From positions 124,001 to 188,000 of the forward strand of contig NZ_WITC01000085.1 in assembly GCF_009601505.1 (NCBI RefSeq): 64,000 nucleotides of DNA. Reading direction: 5' to 3'. Shown here piece after piece: positions 38,478 to 48,915 of the stretch. The DNA is from Sinorhizobium terangae (GTDB lineage Bacteria; Pseudomonadota; Alphaproteobacteria; Rhizobiales; Rhizobiaceae). A program made the translations under genes and the position numbers. The notes below the pieces were generated by a model, which had not been told where the DNA came from, made no database searches, and was given only the letters and a program-made list of their open reading frames with translations. The first letter of the stretch is position 1, and every line of letters begins with the position of its first letter.

Positions 38478-38553
38478 TGGTGGAGTCGAAGGGATTCGAA
38501 CCCTCGACCTCCGCAGTGCGATTGCGGCGCTCTCCCAACTGAGCTACGACCCC
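38478..38553 (-). tRNA. tRNA-Ala (anticodon CGC)
   Basis: The 76-base minus-strand sequence folds as a cloverleaf: acceptor GGGGTCG / CGACTCC with encoded ACCA, D arm GCTC-AGTTGGGA-GAGC, anticodon stem CCGCA / TGCGG with loop ATCGCAC (anticodon CGC), and T arm GAGGG-TTCGAAT-CCCTT. The acceptor contains the G3:U70 wobble pair that identifies alanine tRNAs. It reads GCG codons. Confidence 0.95.
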
Positions 38554-38787
38554 ATTAGCTGAAGTGTATAAGAGAAATCCGCGGGGCACGCCAGTACCTG
38601 TGCACGCGTCGACGCCGTAAATCTCGGCGTCCTGATTTGGAAGTGATGCCTTTCGGCTCAGTTCTTGTCGAGTTTCGGAAAGGCGGAGATACTCGTCCGA
38701 AGGAACATCGCGACCAGCATCGCCTGCTACGGCGCGCGAGACGAAGGCGAGCTCGATCGATCGGCTCACCAAGAGACGCTTTGATGC

Positions 38788-39255
38788 TTACGACTTGGGT
38801 GACGGCCAATCAGAGAGCAAGGTGATGCCGAACCTTGGCGAAGCCTCGCGCAGGCGCTCGATCTCCTCGGACGTCGGCGGTCCTGCGACTTCGCCCTGTT
38901 GAAGTTCGTGGCCGGCTTCCTCGATAAACCGTTCGAACAGGGCGGGGGTCCCGATCAAGATGTATCTGCAAGGATTGCCGCTCATGTTCATAAGCTGGTG
39001 CGGAATGCTGCGTGGTAGGAAGATGCTCTCGCCTGCTGTCAGCCGTCGAGGCTGGCCGTCGATCACCGCAGTCAATTCGCCTTCGATGATATAAACCGTC
39101 TCGTCGTCCTTGGCGTGGACATGGATCGGCGTCCTCGTGTTTCCATCGCTGTTGTTCTCGAAAAGGCAGAACTGTCCCGCTGTCTGTTCTCCGGAGAGCA
39201 GGCGTTTCATGACGACGCCTGCAAGAACGAACTCTTTGCTGTCAATAGCGCTCAT
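38788..39255 (-). CDS. Cupin domain protein
   Basis: This 155-residue single-domain cupin has metal ligands in PIHVHAKDDETVYIIEGELTA (HxHx4E type) and IPHQLMNMSGNPCRYILIG. It belongs to the small quercetin dioxygenase-like/RmlC-like group, where enzyme or sensor roles are not predictable. The start MSAIDSKEFVLAGV follows GGAAAGGAAACGACA. It is monocistronic on the minus strand. Confidence 0.88.
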   Translation of the reverse strand: MSAIDSKEFVLAGVVMKRLLSGEQTAGQFCLFENNSDGNTRTPIHVHAKDDETVYIIEGELTAVIDGQPRRLTAGESIFLPRSIPHQLMNMSGNPCRYILIGTPALFERFIEEAGHELQQGEVAGPPTSEEIERLREASPRFGITLLSDWPSPKS

Positions 39256-39423
39256 TGTCGTTTCCTTTCCAGGATTCGCGCACATTAGGGGCGGGAGCTC
39301 CATTCAGCGAGTTTCGGACAAGGAAGCATTTGTTGCCGGCGCAGGCGGTGCAAGTCCTTTCCCGGGGTCGCTCGATATTCGTCACAGCGAATAATCTGCA
39401 CCAAAGATGCGGTATAACGCATA

Positions 39424-39450
39424 AGAGCGGCCAAGTGGCCGCTCTCTTTT
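39424..39450. terminator. Hairpin downstream of nrdJ
   Basis: Perfect nine-base arms AGAGCGGCC / GGCCGCTCT with loop AAGT. The T-rich side (CTTTTCTG) lies on the plus strand, while nrdJ reads on the minus strand, where TTATGCG follows. It is most likely still the nrdJ 3' end. Confidence 0.5.
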
Positions 39451-39487
39451 CTGTCTTCTTCTTCCGCGAGGCCCAGGCAATCGGGAC

Positions 39488-42400
39488 TCAGCTGCACCCG
39501 CTCGTCGCGCCGCACGTGTCGCACTTCTCACACGTACCATTCCGGACCATCGTGAAGTTCTGGCACTCGGAGCACATGTTGCCGGTGTAGCCCTGCATGA
39601 TCGAACGGGCGCGGCGTTCGGCTTCGACCTTCTTGGCGTCGGCTTTTGCCGAAGCGGCTTCGGCAGCGGCCTTGTCGGAGAAGAGGGCGGTTACGTCCTG
39701 CTCGGATTCGGCCGCGATGTCCTCGGCAAGCTCGGCGGCCCGCTCTTCATAGTCGCGCTTGAAAGCCAGGACTTCCGATGTAGCGGCAGCTATCGCCGGT
39801 TCCAGCTTGCGGGCGGCGTTGCCGGCGATCGAGGTGACCGTGGCACCACCGGACGCCCGCGCCGGTGCGGCGGTCGAGGCGCCCTTCGGCTCGGAGAGCT
39901 GGCGATCGGCCGTGCCGCCGACGATGGTCGGCTTGTAGCCGCGGGTCCAACCGGTCGATACAAGGTTGGTCTTGCCTTCCTGAATGCCGCGACCGAGTGC
40001 GGTATTGCCGAAGTCGGAGGTATCAACATGGGCAAGGTCGTGGCGGCCGAGATAGGAAACGGCGAGTTCGCGGAAGACGTAGTCGAGGATCGACGTCGCA
40101 TTCTTGATCGCATCGTTGCCCTGGACCATGCCGGCGGGCTCGAACTTGGTGAAGGTGAAGGCCTCCACATATTCTTCGAGTGGCACGCCATATTGCAGGC
40201 CGAGCGAGATGGCGATGGCGAAGTTGTTCATCATCGCCCGGAAGGCGGCACCTTCCTTGTGCATGTCGATGAAGATCTCGCCCAAGCGGCCATCGCCGAA
40301 TTCGCCGGTGCGGAGGTAGACCTTGTGGCCGCCGACGATCGCCTTCTGGGTGTAGCCCTGGCGACGGTTCGGCAGTTTTTCACGGGCGCGGACGACCTTT
40401 TCGATCACGCGCTCGACGATCTTCTCGGTGACGGCGACTGCCTGGGCGGCGGCCGGCGCCTGCATGAGCTCTTCGATCGCTTCCTCTTCCTCGTCATCCT
40501 CGATCAGCGAGGCGTTCAGCGGCTGCGACAGCTTCGAACCGTCCCGATAGAGCGCGTTCGCCTTCAGCGCCAGCTTCCAGGAGAGCATATAGGCGTTCTT
40601 GCAATCCTCGACGGTGGCCTCGTTCGGCATATTGATCGTCTTCGAGATCGCGCCGGAGATGAACGGCTGGGCGGCCGCCATCATGCGGATGTGGCTCTCG
40701 ACCGAAAGATAGCGCTTACCGATCTTGCCGCAGGGATTGGCGCAATCGAACACCGGCAGGTGCTCGGCCTTCAGGAACGGTGCGCCTTCGAGGGTCATCG
40801 CGCCGCAGACATGGATGTTGGCGGCTTCGATGTCCTTCTTCGAAAAGCCCAGGTGCTCGAGCAGGTTGAAGTCCATCGAGGCAAGCTGCTCGTCGGTGAC
40901 CTTCAGCGTGCCCTTGAGGAAATCGGCGCCGAGCGTCCACTGGTTGAACACAAACTTGATGTCGAAGGCGGCCTTCAGCGCAGCGTTGACGGCCTCGATT
41001 TTCTCATCGGTGAAGCCCTTGGTCTTGAGCGTCGTCGGGTTGATCGCCGGCGCCTGGTTGAGGTTGCCATGGCCGACGGCGTAAGCCTCGATCTCGGCGA
41101 TCTGGCTTTCCGAGTAGCCGAGGGTGCGCAGCGCTTCCGGAACGGCGCGGTTGATGATCTTGAAGTAGCCGCCGCCGGCGAGCTTCTTGAACTTGACCAG
41201 CGCGAAGTCAGGCTCGATGCCGGTGGTGTCGCAATCCATGACGAGGCCGATCGTGCCGGTCGGCGCGATAACCGTTGCCTGAGCATTGCGGTAGCCGTGC
41301 TTCTCGCCAAGCTCGACGGCCTTGTCCCAGGCGCTCTTGGCGTGGGCGATCAGGTCCTGGTCCGGGCAATCGGCATGGACGAGTGCCACCGGGTTCACCG
41401 ACAGGCTCTCATAGCCCGTGGTTTCGCCGTGAGCCGCGCGACGATGGTTGCGCATGACGCGCAGCATGTTGTCGCGGTTCGGGGCAAAGCTCGGGAAGGG
41501 ACCGAGCTTTGCCGAGATTTCGGCCGAAGTAGCATAGGCGATGCCGGTCATGATCGCGGTCAGCGCACCGGCGATGGCACGGCCTTCGGCTGAGTCATAG
41601 GGGATGCCGGACGACATCAGCAGGCCGCCAATGTTGGCGTAGCCGAGGCCGAGCGTGCGGTATTCATAGGAGAGCTCGGCGATCTCGCGTGACGGGAACT
41701 GCGCCATCATCACCGAGATTTCAAGAACGATCGTCCAGAGGCGGACGGCATGTTCGTAATCGCCGATGTTGATCCGCTTGGTGGCGGCATCCTTGAACTG
41801 CATCAGGTTCAGCGAGGCGAGGTTGCAGGCCGTGTCGTCAAGGAACATGTACTCCGAGCACGGGTTCGACGCGCGGATCGGGCCGGCAGCCGGGCAGGTG
41901 TGCCAGTCGTTCATCGTCGTGTTGAAGTGCAGACCCGGATCGGCCGACGCCCAGGCGGCGTAGGAGATCGATTCCCAAAGGTCGCGGGCCTTCAGCGTCT
42001 TCAGCACGCGGCCATCCTTGCGGGCGGTCAGGCTCCACTCGCCATCGGCCTCAACGGCACGCAGGAAATCGTCCTTGATCGAGACGGAGTTGTTCGAGTT
42101 TTGGCCGGAGACCGTGAGATAAGCTTCCGAATCCCAGTCCGTGTCGTAGGTCTTGAACTCGATGTCCTTGTAGCCCTGGCGCGCGAACTGGATGACGCGC
42201 TTGACGTAGTTTTCCGGAACCAGCGCCTGCTTGGCGGCGCGGATCTCGCGCTTCAGCGCCGGGTTCTGCTTCGGGTCGAAGCAGGCGTCGTCGGTGCCGT
42301 CGCAATTGACGCAGGCCTTCATGATCGCCTTCAGGTGCTTCGCGACGATCTTGGAGCCGGTGACGAGGGCGGCGACCTTCTGCTCTTCCTTGACCTTCCA

Positions 42401-43285
42401 GTTGATGTATTCCTCGATATCCGGATGGTCGATGTCGACGACGACCATCTTGGCGGCGCGGCGGGTCGTGCCGCCCGACTTGATGGCGCCGGCAGCGCGG
42501 TCGCCGATCTTCAGGAAGCTCATGAGGCCGGAGGACTTGCCGCCGCCCGAAAGCTTTTCGCCTTCGCCGCGCAGATGCGAGAAGTTGGAGCCGGTGCCGG
42601 AGCCGTATTTGAAGAGGCGCGCCTCACGCACCCAGAGGTCCATGATGCCGCCCTCGTTGACGAGGTCATCGGCAACGGACTGGATGAAGCAGGCATGCGG
42701 CTGCGGGTGTTCGTACGCGGATTTCGATTTCGTCAGCTTGCCGGTGAAGGGATCGACATAGAAGTGACCTTGGCCGGGGCCGTCGATGCCGTAGGCCCAG
42801 TGCAGGCCGGTGTTGAACCATTGCGGCGAGTTCGGCGCGACGCGCTGGGTAGCGAGCATATAGGCGAGTTCATCACGGAAAGCGGCCGCATCTTCTTCCG
42901 TATCGAAATAGCCGCCCTTCCAGCCCCAATAGGTCCAGGTGCCCGCCAGGCGATCGAAAACCTGGCGTGCATCCGTTTCGGAGCCATACTGTTCATCCTT
43001 CGGCAATGCTTTCAGCGCATCCGTATCGGGGACCGAGCGCCACAGGAAGGAGGGGACGTCGTTTTCCTCGACACGCTTCAGCTTGGCCGGCACGCCCGCC
43101 TTGCGGAAATACTTCTGCGCGAGGATGTCCGCGGCAACCTGGGAGAACTGCGCGGGGACATCGATGTTCTCGAGGCGGAAGACGATCGACCCATCCGGGT
43201 TCTTGATCTCACTCGTCGCCTTGCGGAAATCGATCTCGGCGTAGGCGGATTGCCCAGCCTTTGTGAAACGGCGTTCGATCTTCAT
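39488..43285 (-). CDS. nrdJ: Vitamin B12-dependent (class II) ribonucleotide reductase
   Basis: This 1265-residue adenosylcobalamin-dependent enzyme converts ribonucleotides to deoxyribonucleotides. It has the substrate-site motif [60 protein letters not shown] and a C-terminal zinc-ribbon region CSECQNF...[13 protein letters not shown]. Large NrdJ proteins of this kind are the main reductase in rhizobia, making growth cobalamin-dependent. A pair of NrdR boxes at 43400-43446 lies upstream and predicts repression by NrdR. It is monocistronic. Confidence 0.97.
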   Translation of the reverse strand: MKIERRFTKAGQSAYAEIDFRKATSEIKNPDGSIVFRLENIDVPAQFSQVAADILAQKYFRKAGVPAKLKRVEENDVPSFLWRSVPDTDALKALPKDEQYGSETDARQVFDRLAGTWTYWGWKGGYFDTEEDAAAFRDELAYMLATQRVAPNSPQWFNTGLHWAYGIDGPGQGHFYVDPFTGKLTKSKSAYEHPQPHACFIQSVADDLVNEGGIMDLWVREARLFKYGSGTGSNFSHLRGEGEKLSGGGKSSGLMSFLKIGDRAAGAIKSGGTTRRAAKMVVVDIDHPDIEEYINWKVKEEQKVAALVTGSKIVAKHLKAIMKACVNCDGTDDACFDPKQNPALKREIRAAKQALVPENYVKRVIQFARQGYKDIEFKTYDTDWDSEAYLTVSGQNSNNSVSIKDDFLRAVEADGEWSLTARKDGRVLKTLKARDLWESISYAAWASADPGLHFNTTMNDWHTCPAAGPIRASNPCSEYMFLDDTACNLASLNLMQFKDAATKRINIGDYEHAVRLWTIVLEISVMMAQFPSREIAELSYEYRTLGLGYANIGGLLMSSGIPYDSAEGRAIAGALTAIMTGIAYATSAEISAKLGPFPSFAPNRDNMLRVMRNHRRAAHGETTGYESLSVNPVALVHADCPDQDLIAHAKSAWDKAVELGEKHGYRNAQATVIAPTGTIGLVMDCDTTGIEPDFALVKFKKLAGGGYFKIINRAVPEALRTLGYSESQIAEIEAYAVGHGNLNQAPAINPTTLKTKGFTDEKIEAVNAALKAAFDIKFVFNQWTLGADFLKGTLKVTDEQLASMDFNLLEHLGFSKKDIEAANIHVCGAMTLEGAPFLKAEHLPVFDCANPCGKIGKRYLSVESHIRMMAAAQPFISGAISKTINMPNEATVEDCKNAYMLSWKLALKANALYRDGSKLSQPLNASLIEDDEEEEAIEELMQAPAAAQAVAVTEKIVERVIEKVVRAREKLPNRRQGYTQKAIVGGHKVYLRTGEFGDGRLGEIFIDMHKEGAAFRAMMNNFAIAISLGLQYGVPLEEYVEAFTFTKFEPAGMVQGNDAIKNATSILDYVFRELAVSYLGRHDLAHVDTSDFGNTALGRGIQEGKTNLVSTGWTRGYKPTIVGGTADRQLSEPKGASTAAPARASGGATVTSIAGNAARKLEPAIAAATSEVLAFKRDYEERAAELAEDIAAESEQDVTALFSDKAAAEAASAKADAKKVEAERRARSIMQGYTGNMCSECQNFTMVRNGTCEKCDTCGATSGCS

Positions 43286-43387
43286 TGTCCCGTGTCCTTT
43301 GTTGCCATGCGCCTAGGCGCAAATATCCCCGCCCGGCCGCGAGGTACCGCAGCCAGCTCCAGCTTCCGTCATTTGAAGGAAACCCAT

Positions 43388-43471
43388 ATGCCCTGGGTCA
43401 TCCTGTATCTTGTGGTGATGCTGGCTGCAAACACTAAATATAGTATTAACAAGTCATTTATGCCAGCCTGA
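43388..43471 (+). CDS. Possible 27-aa hydrophobic microprotein overlapping the NrdR boxes
   Basis: ATG follows GAAGGAAACCCAT, a good ribosome site. It translates as MPWVILYLVVMLAANTKY then SINKSFMPA, a single hydrophobic helix with a polar tail. It lies divergent to nrdJ and on top of the operator pair, so it may be chance. There is no family match from memory. Confidence 0.25.
   Translation: MPWVILYLVVMLAANTKYSINKSFMPA
43400..43446 (-). promoter_or_regulatory. Pair of NrdR boxes upstream of nrdJ
   Basis: Box 1 (43431-43446), read on the minus strand, is ATACTATATTTAGTGT, 14 of 16 matches to the NrdR consensus as I recall it. Box 2 (43400-43415) is weaker, about 11 of 16 read on the plus strand. 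Their starts are exactly 31 bases apart, the three-turn spacing typical of NrdR sites. Confidence 0.8.
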
Positions 43472-44016
43472 ATGTTGTCCCGGCGGCCCGAAAATCGCGC
43501 AAAACTACCTTGGCGCGGCCACACGGATCATCCGTGCCGATCGCATGCCAGGACCGACGATTTAGGGGGATGAACCGGCCTCTTAACTTCCCGGTCCGCC
43601 GCCGTCGCAACGTGAAATCCATTAACCGTGAATCGGCGCGGGGCGTCAAGGGGTGGTTTGTGACGGAAGTTTGAGCGCTATATGTTGTGTGGACCGACTG
43701 TGGAAAACGGGGACATTGGTCAATCCGTTGAAAATCAGGGACTTCAGAACGTTGCCTGCGACAATGCGGCAACGGCAGGCGCAAGATCAAATTTTTCAAG
43801 GGTAAAAAAGCAGATGAAGGCCATGCCCTAGCGCTACCCGCGATTGCAAAGACCGTCTGGATGTGACGCGCGCCTGGTGATTCGGCTATGCAGCGACTTG
43901 GACGGGGCCGCTCCGCGCTCATTGAGAGGTCGCCACCACATCCAGCGTCATCGTGGCGGGCCTCGGCCGCCACGAACCAAGCTATGTTCGGCGTTCAGCG
44001 TGGCGGCGGAGCAGGG

Positions 44017-44820
44017 CTAGCTCACCCGCTTCTGCAATTCCCTTGCGCCATTCGGCGCGTTGACCTTGCCCGACGTAATGAAGAAGGCAAAAACGTCGCG
44101 GGGCGTCTTATCGGCCTTACGATCCGGCGCACTCTTTTCGAGCCCCTCCGGCTCGCCGCCCGCCGCAAAGGTTTTCAGCCGCTCGGCCCAGAGATCCAGA
44201 CCCTCGGACGGATAACAGGTCTTTGTGTCATCGCGGCCTCTCTGCAGCCTCGCATAGACGAAATCCGCGGTGACGTCGGCGAGCATCGGATAGTCGGCAT
44301 GTTCGGCGAGCACGACGGCCACGTTGTATTTGTTCAAAAGCTCGATGAAGTCGGGCGCCTGGAAGGACGGGTTGCGAACCTCGACCACATGGCGAAGTTT
44401 TAGCCCGTCCTGTTTTTCGGGAAGGAGCTTGAGAAATCCTTCGAAATCGTCCGGCTCGAATTTCTTGGTTGGCGCGAACTGCCAGAGAATAGGGCCGAGG
44501 TGGTCGCCCAGTTCGGTCAGCCCCTGGGTCAGGAATCTCTCCATCGATTCACCGGCTTCCGCGAGTACCTTGCGATTCGTCACAAAGCGGCTGGCCTTCA
44601 GCGAAAAGACAAAACCGTCCGGGACTTCCGCCGCCCATCGCGCAAAGGTTTCCGGCTTCTGCGAGCTGTAATATGTGCCGTTGATCTCGATCGTGCGCAG
44701 TTCCTTGCCGGCGAATTCAAGCTGCCGCTTCTTCGGGAGGTCGGAAGGATAGAAGGTGCCTTCCCAAGGCTCGAAGGTCCAACCGCCGATGCCGACGCGG
44801 ATTTTACCGGATTGTGTCAT
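44017..44820 (-). CDS. DUF72 (YecE-like) protein
   Basis: This 267-residue TIM-barrel protein of the DUF72 family begins IRVGIGGWTFEPWEGTFYP and has EINGTYYSSQKPETFARWA, FSLKASRFVTN, ILWQFAPTKKFEPDDFEGFL, VEVRNPSF and the end YFITSGKVNAPNGA-like. The biochemical role is unestablished. The start follows GGAGGAGACG. It lies 190 bases downstream of uvrA on the same strand and may be cotranscribed with it. Confidence 0.92.
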   Translation of the reverse strand: MTQSGKIRVGIGGWTFEPWEGTFYPSDLPKKRQLEFAGKELRTIEINGTYYSSQKPETFARWAAEVPDGFVFSLKASRFVTNRKVLAEAGESMERFLTQGLTELGDHLGPILWQFAPTKKFEPDDFEGFLKLLPEKQDGLKLRHVVEVRNPSFQAPDFIELLNKYNVAVVLAEHADYPMLADVTADFVYARLQRGRDDTKTCYPSEGLDLWAERLKTFAAGGEPEGLEKSAPDRKADKTPRDVFAFFITSGKVNAPNGARELQKRVS

Positions 44821-44830
44821 CGTCTCCTCC

Positions 44831-45013
44831 TCAAGGCCCGTCCGGGCGATTCATTTTGCCTGCCGCCAAGCGACTCGGCGACATCGCGCAGTCAGCGTCG
44901 CCGCTCCCGGTCAGCATGGCCACCTGTTTCCGGGCAAGCATCGGTCCCAACGGAGCACCGCCTACCGCGTTCCCGGTATCGTCGGAGATGCAAAGCGGCC
45001 GCGAGCCGGTCAC
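44831..45013 (-). CDS. Possible small ORF coupled to uvrA (60 aa)
   Basis: A GTG start overlaps the uvrA stop (GTGA) and the frame runs 60 codons to ten bases before the DUF72 ATG. The translation [19 protein letters not shown], then [19 protein letters not shown], matches no family I know. The tight fit between two same-strand genes supports it. The lack of homology and of hydrophobic or catalytic features argues against it. Confidence 0.3.
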   Translation of the reverse strand: MTGSRPLCISDDTGNAVGGAPLGPMLARKQVAMLTGSGDADCAMSPSRLAAGKMNRPDGP

Positions 45014-47931
45014 TCCGCCGCCTCGACCTTCTTCACCGGCCGGCGCTCCAACAGCTCTTTCAGGAATTGTCCGGTGTAGGAGCGGGGCTCCTTCACAACG
45101 TCTTCAGGCGTACCCTTGGCAATCACTTCACCGCCACCGTCGCCGCCTTCGGGGCCGAAGTCGATGATCCAGTCGGCAGTTTTGATGACTTCCAGATTGT
45201 GCTCGATGACCACGACCGAATTTCCCTGGTTAACGAGCTCATGCAGAACTTCAAGAAGCTTCGCTACGTCGTGGAAATGCAACCCTGTTGTCGGCTCATC
45301 GAGGATGTAAAGCGTGCGGCCGGTCGAACGCTTGGACAGTTCCTTGGCCAGCTTCACGCGCTGCGCCTCGCCGCCCGAAAGCGTGTTTGCCTGCTGGCCG
45401 ACCTTGATATAGCCGAGGCCCACTTGGTTCAGCGTCACGAGCTTGTCGCGCACGGACGGAACGGCCGAAAAGAATTCGACGCCTTCCTCGACCGTCATGT
45501 CGAGAACGTCGGCGATCGACTTGCCCTTGAAATGCACGTCCAGCGTTTCGCGATTGTAGCGCTTGCCGTGGCAGACGTCGCAGGTAACATAGACGTCCGG
45601 GAGGAAGTGCATCTCGATCTTGATGACGCCGTCGCCCTGGCAGGCTTCGCAGCGGCCGCCCTTGACGTTGAAGGAGAAGCGCCCAGGCTGGTAGCCACGC
45701 GCCTTCGCCTCGGGAAGTCCTGCGAACCAGTCGCGAATCGGTGTGAAGGCACCGGTATAGGTCGCCGGGTTCGACCGGGGCGTGCGGCCGATCGGCGACT
45801 GGTCGATATCGATCACCTTGTCGATATGCTCGAAGCCGTCGATCCGGTCGTGTTCTGCCGGGTTCTCGCGTGCGCCCATGATGCGGCGGGCGGCCGCCTT
45901 GTAGAGCGTTTCGATGAGGAAGGTCGACTTGCCGCCGCCCGAAACGCCTGTCACCGCGGTGAAGACACCGAGCGGGATCGAGGCGGTAACATCCTTCAGG
46001 TTGTTAGCCCGCGCGCCTACTACCGTGATTTCCTTCTTCTTTTTCGGCTTTCGCCGCTCGCTCGGAACGGCAACGGCGAGTTCGCCGGAAAGGTATTTTC
46101 CGGTAAGCGATTTCGGATTGGCCATGATGTCGGACGGGGCGCCTTCCGCGACAATCTCGCCGCCGTGGATGCCGGCCGCCGGACCGATATCGACGACGTA
46201 GTCGGCCGTCAGGATCGCGTCCTCGTCATGCTCCACGACAATGACCGTATTGCCGATGTCACGCAGATGCCGGAGCGTGTCGAGCAGGCGGGCATTGTCT
46301 CGCTGATGCAGACCGATCGAGGGCTCGTCGAGCACATAGAGCACGCCTGTCAGTCCGGAACCGATCTGGGAGGCAAGCCGGATGCGCTGACTCTCGCCAC
46401 CGGAGAGCGTCCCGGAATTGCGTGAGAGACTGAGATATTCAAGCCCGACATCGTTCAGGAAGCGCAGCCGCTCGCGGATCTCCTTGAGGATGCGCACGGC
46501 AATCTCGTTCTGCTTGGCGTTGAGGTGCTCCGGCAAGGCATCGAACCAGTCGCGGGCGACGCGGATCGACATGTCCGTGACCTCGCCGATGTGCAGCTTG
46601 TTGATCTTGACGGCAAGCGCCTCCGGCTTCAGCCGATAACCGGCACAGGCCGGGCAGGGGGCTGCCGACATGAAGCGCTCGATCTCCTCGCGCGCCCATG
46701 CGCTGTCGGTCTCCTTCCAACGGCGTTCGAGATTGGGCACGATGCCTTCGAAGGTCTTGGTGGTGTTGTAGGAACGCGCACCATCCACATAGTGGAAGAC
46801 GATCTTCTCCTCCGTACCATGCAGGATGGCTCGCTGCGCCTCGTCGGACAGTTCGCTCCAGCGGTTGCCGAGCTTGAAATCGAAGGCCTTGCCCAGCGCC
46901 TCCAGCGTTTGATTGTAGTAGGGCGAGGACGATTTTGCCCAAGGCGCAATCGCGCCGTCGCGCAAGGTCCGGTTCGGCTCCGGGACAATCAACGCTTCGT
47001 CGATCTTCTGCTGGCTGCCGAGCCCATCGCAGGTCGGGCAGGCGCCGAAGGGGTTGTTGAAGGAAAAGAGCCGCGGCTCGATCTCCGGAATGGTGAAGCC
47101 GGAGACGGGGCATGCGAATTTTTCCGAAAACAGCACCCGCTCGTGCGTCTCGTTCAGGGACTTGTTGGCGGAGCCGCCAGCCGCGGTTTCCTCCGGCAGC
47201 AGGGGCTTGTCAGCGAATTCGGCGATCGCCAGGCCATCGGCGAGCGTCAGGCAGGTTTCAAGGCTGTCGGCAAGACGTGTAGAGAGGTCGGGCCTCACCA
47301 CAACGCGGTCGACGACCACATCGATGTCGTGCTTGTACTTCTTGTCGAGCGCCGGCACGTCGGCGATTTCATAGAACTGGCCATCCACCTTGACGCGCTG
47401 GAAGCCCTTCTTCATCAGCTCGGCGAGTTCCTTCTTGTACTCGCCTTTACGGCCGCGCACGAGCGGCGCGAGGATATAGAGCCGCGTGCCTTCGCCGAAC
47501 TCCAGCACGCGATCGACCATCTGACTGACAGTCTGGCTCTCGATCGGCAGGCCGGTGGCGGGCGAATAGGGCACGCCGACGCGTGCGAAAAGCAGGCGCA
47601 TATAGTCATAGATCTCAGTGACGGTGCCGACCGTCGAGCGCGGGTTGCGCGAGGTCGTCTTCTGCTCGATCGAAATCGCCGGCGATAGGCCATCGATCTG
47701 GTCGACATCCGGCTTCTGCATCATTTCCAGGAACTGGCGCGCATAGGCCGAAAGACTCTCGACATAACGACGCTGGCCTTCGGCGTAGATCGTATCGAAG
47801 GCGAGCGAGGATTTGCCGGATCCGGAAAGCCCTGTCATCACGATGAGCTTGTTGCGCGGCAGATCAAGGTCGATGCCCTTGAGATTGTGCTCACGCGCAC
47901 CGCGAATGGAGATGGTCTTGAGTTCGCTCAT
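45010..47931 (-). CDS. uvrA: Excinuclease ABC subunit A
   Basis: This 973-residue damage-sensing ATPase of nucleotide excision repair has two ABC modules: Walker [14 protein letters not shown] near the N terminus and [10 protein letters not shown] in the second half; signatures [12 protein letters not shown] and [15 protein letters not shown]; and zinc fingers [10 protein letters not shown] and [10 protein letters not shown]...[10 protein letters not shown]. It is divergent from ssb, with a LexA box at 48058 between them, predicting SOS induction. Length is normal. Confidence 0.98.
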   Translation of the reverse strand: MSELKTISIRGAREHNLKGIDLDLPRNKLIVMTGLSGSGKSSLAFDTIYAEGQRRYVESLSAYARQFLEMMQKPDVDQIDGLSPAISIEQKTTSRNPRSTVGTVTEIYDYMRLLFARVGVPYSPATGLPIESQTVSQMVDRVLEFGEGTRLYILAPLVRGRKGEYKKELAELMKKGFQRVKVDGQFYEIADVPALDKKYKHDIDVVVDRVVVRPDLSTRLADSLETCLTLADGLAIAEFADKPLLPEETAAGGSANKSLNETHERVLFSEKFACPVSGFTIPEIEPRLFSFNNPFGACPTCDGLGSQQKIDEALIVPEPNRTLRDGAIAPWAKSSSPYYNQTLEALGKAFDFKLGNRWSELSDEAQRAILHGTEEKIVFHYVDGARSYNTTKTFEGIVPNLERRWKETDSAWAREEIERFMSAAPCPACAGYRLKPEALAVKINKLHIGEVTDMSIRVARDWFDALPEHLNAKQNEIAVRILKEIRERLRFLNDVGLEYLSLSRNSGTLSGGESQRIRLASQIGSGLTGVLYVLDEPSIGLHQRDNARLLDTLRHLRDIGNTVIVVEHDEDAILTADYVVDIGPAAGIHGGEIVAEGAPSDIMANPKSLTGKYLSGELAVAVPSERRKPKKKKEITVVGARANNLKDVTASIPLGVFTAVTGVSGGGKSTFLIETLYKAAARRIMGARENPAEHDRIDGFEHIDKVIDIDQSPIGRTPRSNPATYTGAFTPIRDWFAGLPEAKARGYQPGRFSFNVKGGRCEACQGDGVIKIEMHFLPDVYVTCDVCHGKRYNRETLDVHFKGKSIADVLDMTVEEGVEFFSAVPSVRDKLVTLNQVGLGYIKVGQQANTLSGGEAQRVKLAKELSKRSTGRTLYILDEPTTGLHFHDVAKLLEVLHELVNQGNSVVVIEHNLEVIKTADWIIDFGPEGGDGGGEVIAKGTPEDVVKEPRSYTGQFLKELLERRPVKKVEAAE

Positions 47932-48032
47932 CGGAAGCCAGCTTTTACATGTCGTTGAAAGCCTCCTATGTAATGACGACTACGCCCATGTCGAGGCGCA
48001 ATCGGCAAGGAGGCGGCGCAATTGCGATTCGG

Positions 48033-48061
48033 TTGACAGGATAATAGGGAAATATTAGAAC
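48033..48061 (+). promoter_or_regulatory. Predicted sigma-70 promoter of ssb
   Basis: TTGACA at 48033-48038 is followed by 17 bases and TAGAAC at 48056-48061. The -10 hexamer overlaps the LexA box, so LexA would block this promoter directly. Confidence 0.65.
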
Positions 48062-48072
48062 AAAAAAAGAAC
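48058..48072. promoter_or_regulatory. LexA (SOS) box between uvrA and ssb
   Basis: GAACAAAAAAAGAAC is a perfect GAAC-N7-GAAC direct repeat, the alphaproteobacterial LexA site (GTTC-N7-GTTC on the other strand). It sits in the 283-base divergent region and can control both genes. Confidence 0.9.
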
Positions 48073-48214
48073 AGATGGCAGAGGTAATCTCACAAATCGC
48101 TGTGGATTATCCGCGATGCGGGGCGTATCAACGGCGGCGGGCCGCTAAGATACGCGTTCTTGAAATTTTGGAGAGCCGGGCCGGCGGTTCGGCGGAAAGC
48201 ACGGGAAAAGCGAT

Positions 48215-48733
48215 ATGGCTGGTAGCGTCAACAAGGTGATCTTGATCGGAAATGTCGGGGCCGACCCGGAAATCCGGCGCACGCAGGATGGCCGCCCGAT
48301 CGCCAACCTGCGCATCGCCACCTCGGAAACCTGGCGCGACCGCAATAGCGGCGAGCGTCGCGAGAAGACGGAATGGCACACGGTCGTCGTCTTCAACGAA
48401 GGCCTCTGCAAGGTGGTCGAGCAATATGTGAAGAAGGGCGCGAAGCTCTATATCGAAGGCCAGTTGCAGACGCGCAAGTGGCAGGACCAGAACGGCAACG
48501 ACCGCTATTCGACCGAGGTGGTGCTGCAAGGCTTCAACTCGACGCTGACGATGCTGGACGGGCGCGGCGAGGGCGGCGGCTCCGGTGTCAGCCGTGGCGG
48601 CGGCAACGACTATGGTGGCGGCTACGAGGACTACGACCAACCGCGCCAGTCGTCGGGCGGACGCTCCGGCGGCCAGGGCGGTCAGAGCGGCGGCAACTTC
48701 TCGCGCGATCTCGACGACGACATTCCGTTCTGA
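48215..48733 (+). CDS. ssb: Single-stranded DNA-binding protein
   Basis: This 172-residue SSB has an N-terminal OB fold ([59 protein letters not shown]), a Gly-rich flexible linker of about 50 residues, and the conserved acidic tip DLDDDIPF that recruits repair and replication proteins. It is divergent from uvrA and probably SOS-controlled. A strong terminator follows at 48778. Confidence 0.97.
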   Translation: MAGSVNKVILIGNVGADPEIRRTQDGRPIANLRIATSETWRDRNSGERREKTEWHTVVVFNEGLCKVVEQYVKKGAKLYIEGQLQTRKWQDQNGNDRYSTEVVLQGFNSTLTMLDGRGEGGGSGVSRGGGNDYGGGYEDYDQPRQSSGGRSGGQGGQSGGNFSRDLDDDIPF

Positions 48734-48777
48734 TGCTTGGTCGCTTTCACGAGCGGCTCATGCTTTGCTGAAACGGG

Positions 48778-48805
48778 AAAGCCAGTCCCCGGGGACTGGC
48801 TTTTT
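48778..48805. terminator. Intrinsic terminator between ssb and marC
   Basis: AAAGCCAGTCC / GGACTGGCTTT with a CCGG centre, followed by TTGCG and preceded by A residues. It suits ssb and probably also serves the opposite strand downstream of marC. Confidence 0.85.
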
Positions 48806-48915
48806 GCGTTTTTGACGGTCATCGTGGTTGTAGCCGGCAGTGGCGGTGCAATTGACGACCTCGGCGCGCCACCTCGCGGCTCTGCCAGCCTTCGATTCAT
48901 CCACGCGAAGACGTG

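Larger units (their letters stand above)
43286..44016. other. Long intergenic region upstream of nrdJ
   Basis: This 731-base region holds the nrdJ leader, the NrdR box pair (43400-43446) and a possible 27-codon ORF on the plus strand (43388-43471). From about 43480 to 44016 I see no convincing gene. A long minus frame there has arginine- and serine-rich translation without a family. TGTGGAAAA near 43697 is only a weak DnaA-box likeness. Confidence 0.6.

Noticed and set aside
37785-38558. 257-codon plus-strand frame ending over the tRNA
   Set aside because: The tail is the known false translation of a tRNA gene (SRRDSNPRP-type). The rest runs across the micro-lipoprotein genes and the RIME-like repeat in another frame.
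43690-43710. TGTGGAAAA as a DnaA box or origin
   Set aside because: Single imperfect match with no cluster of boxes, no AT-rich unwinding region and no dnaA or parAB nearby.
43458-43973. 171-codon minus-strand frame upstream of nrdJ
   Set aside because: Arg/Ser-rich translation with no family, no ribosome site and no conserved features; typical of open frames in GC-rich intergenic DNA.
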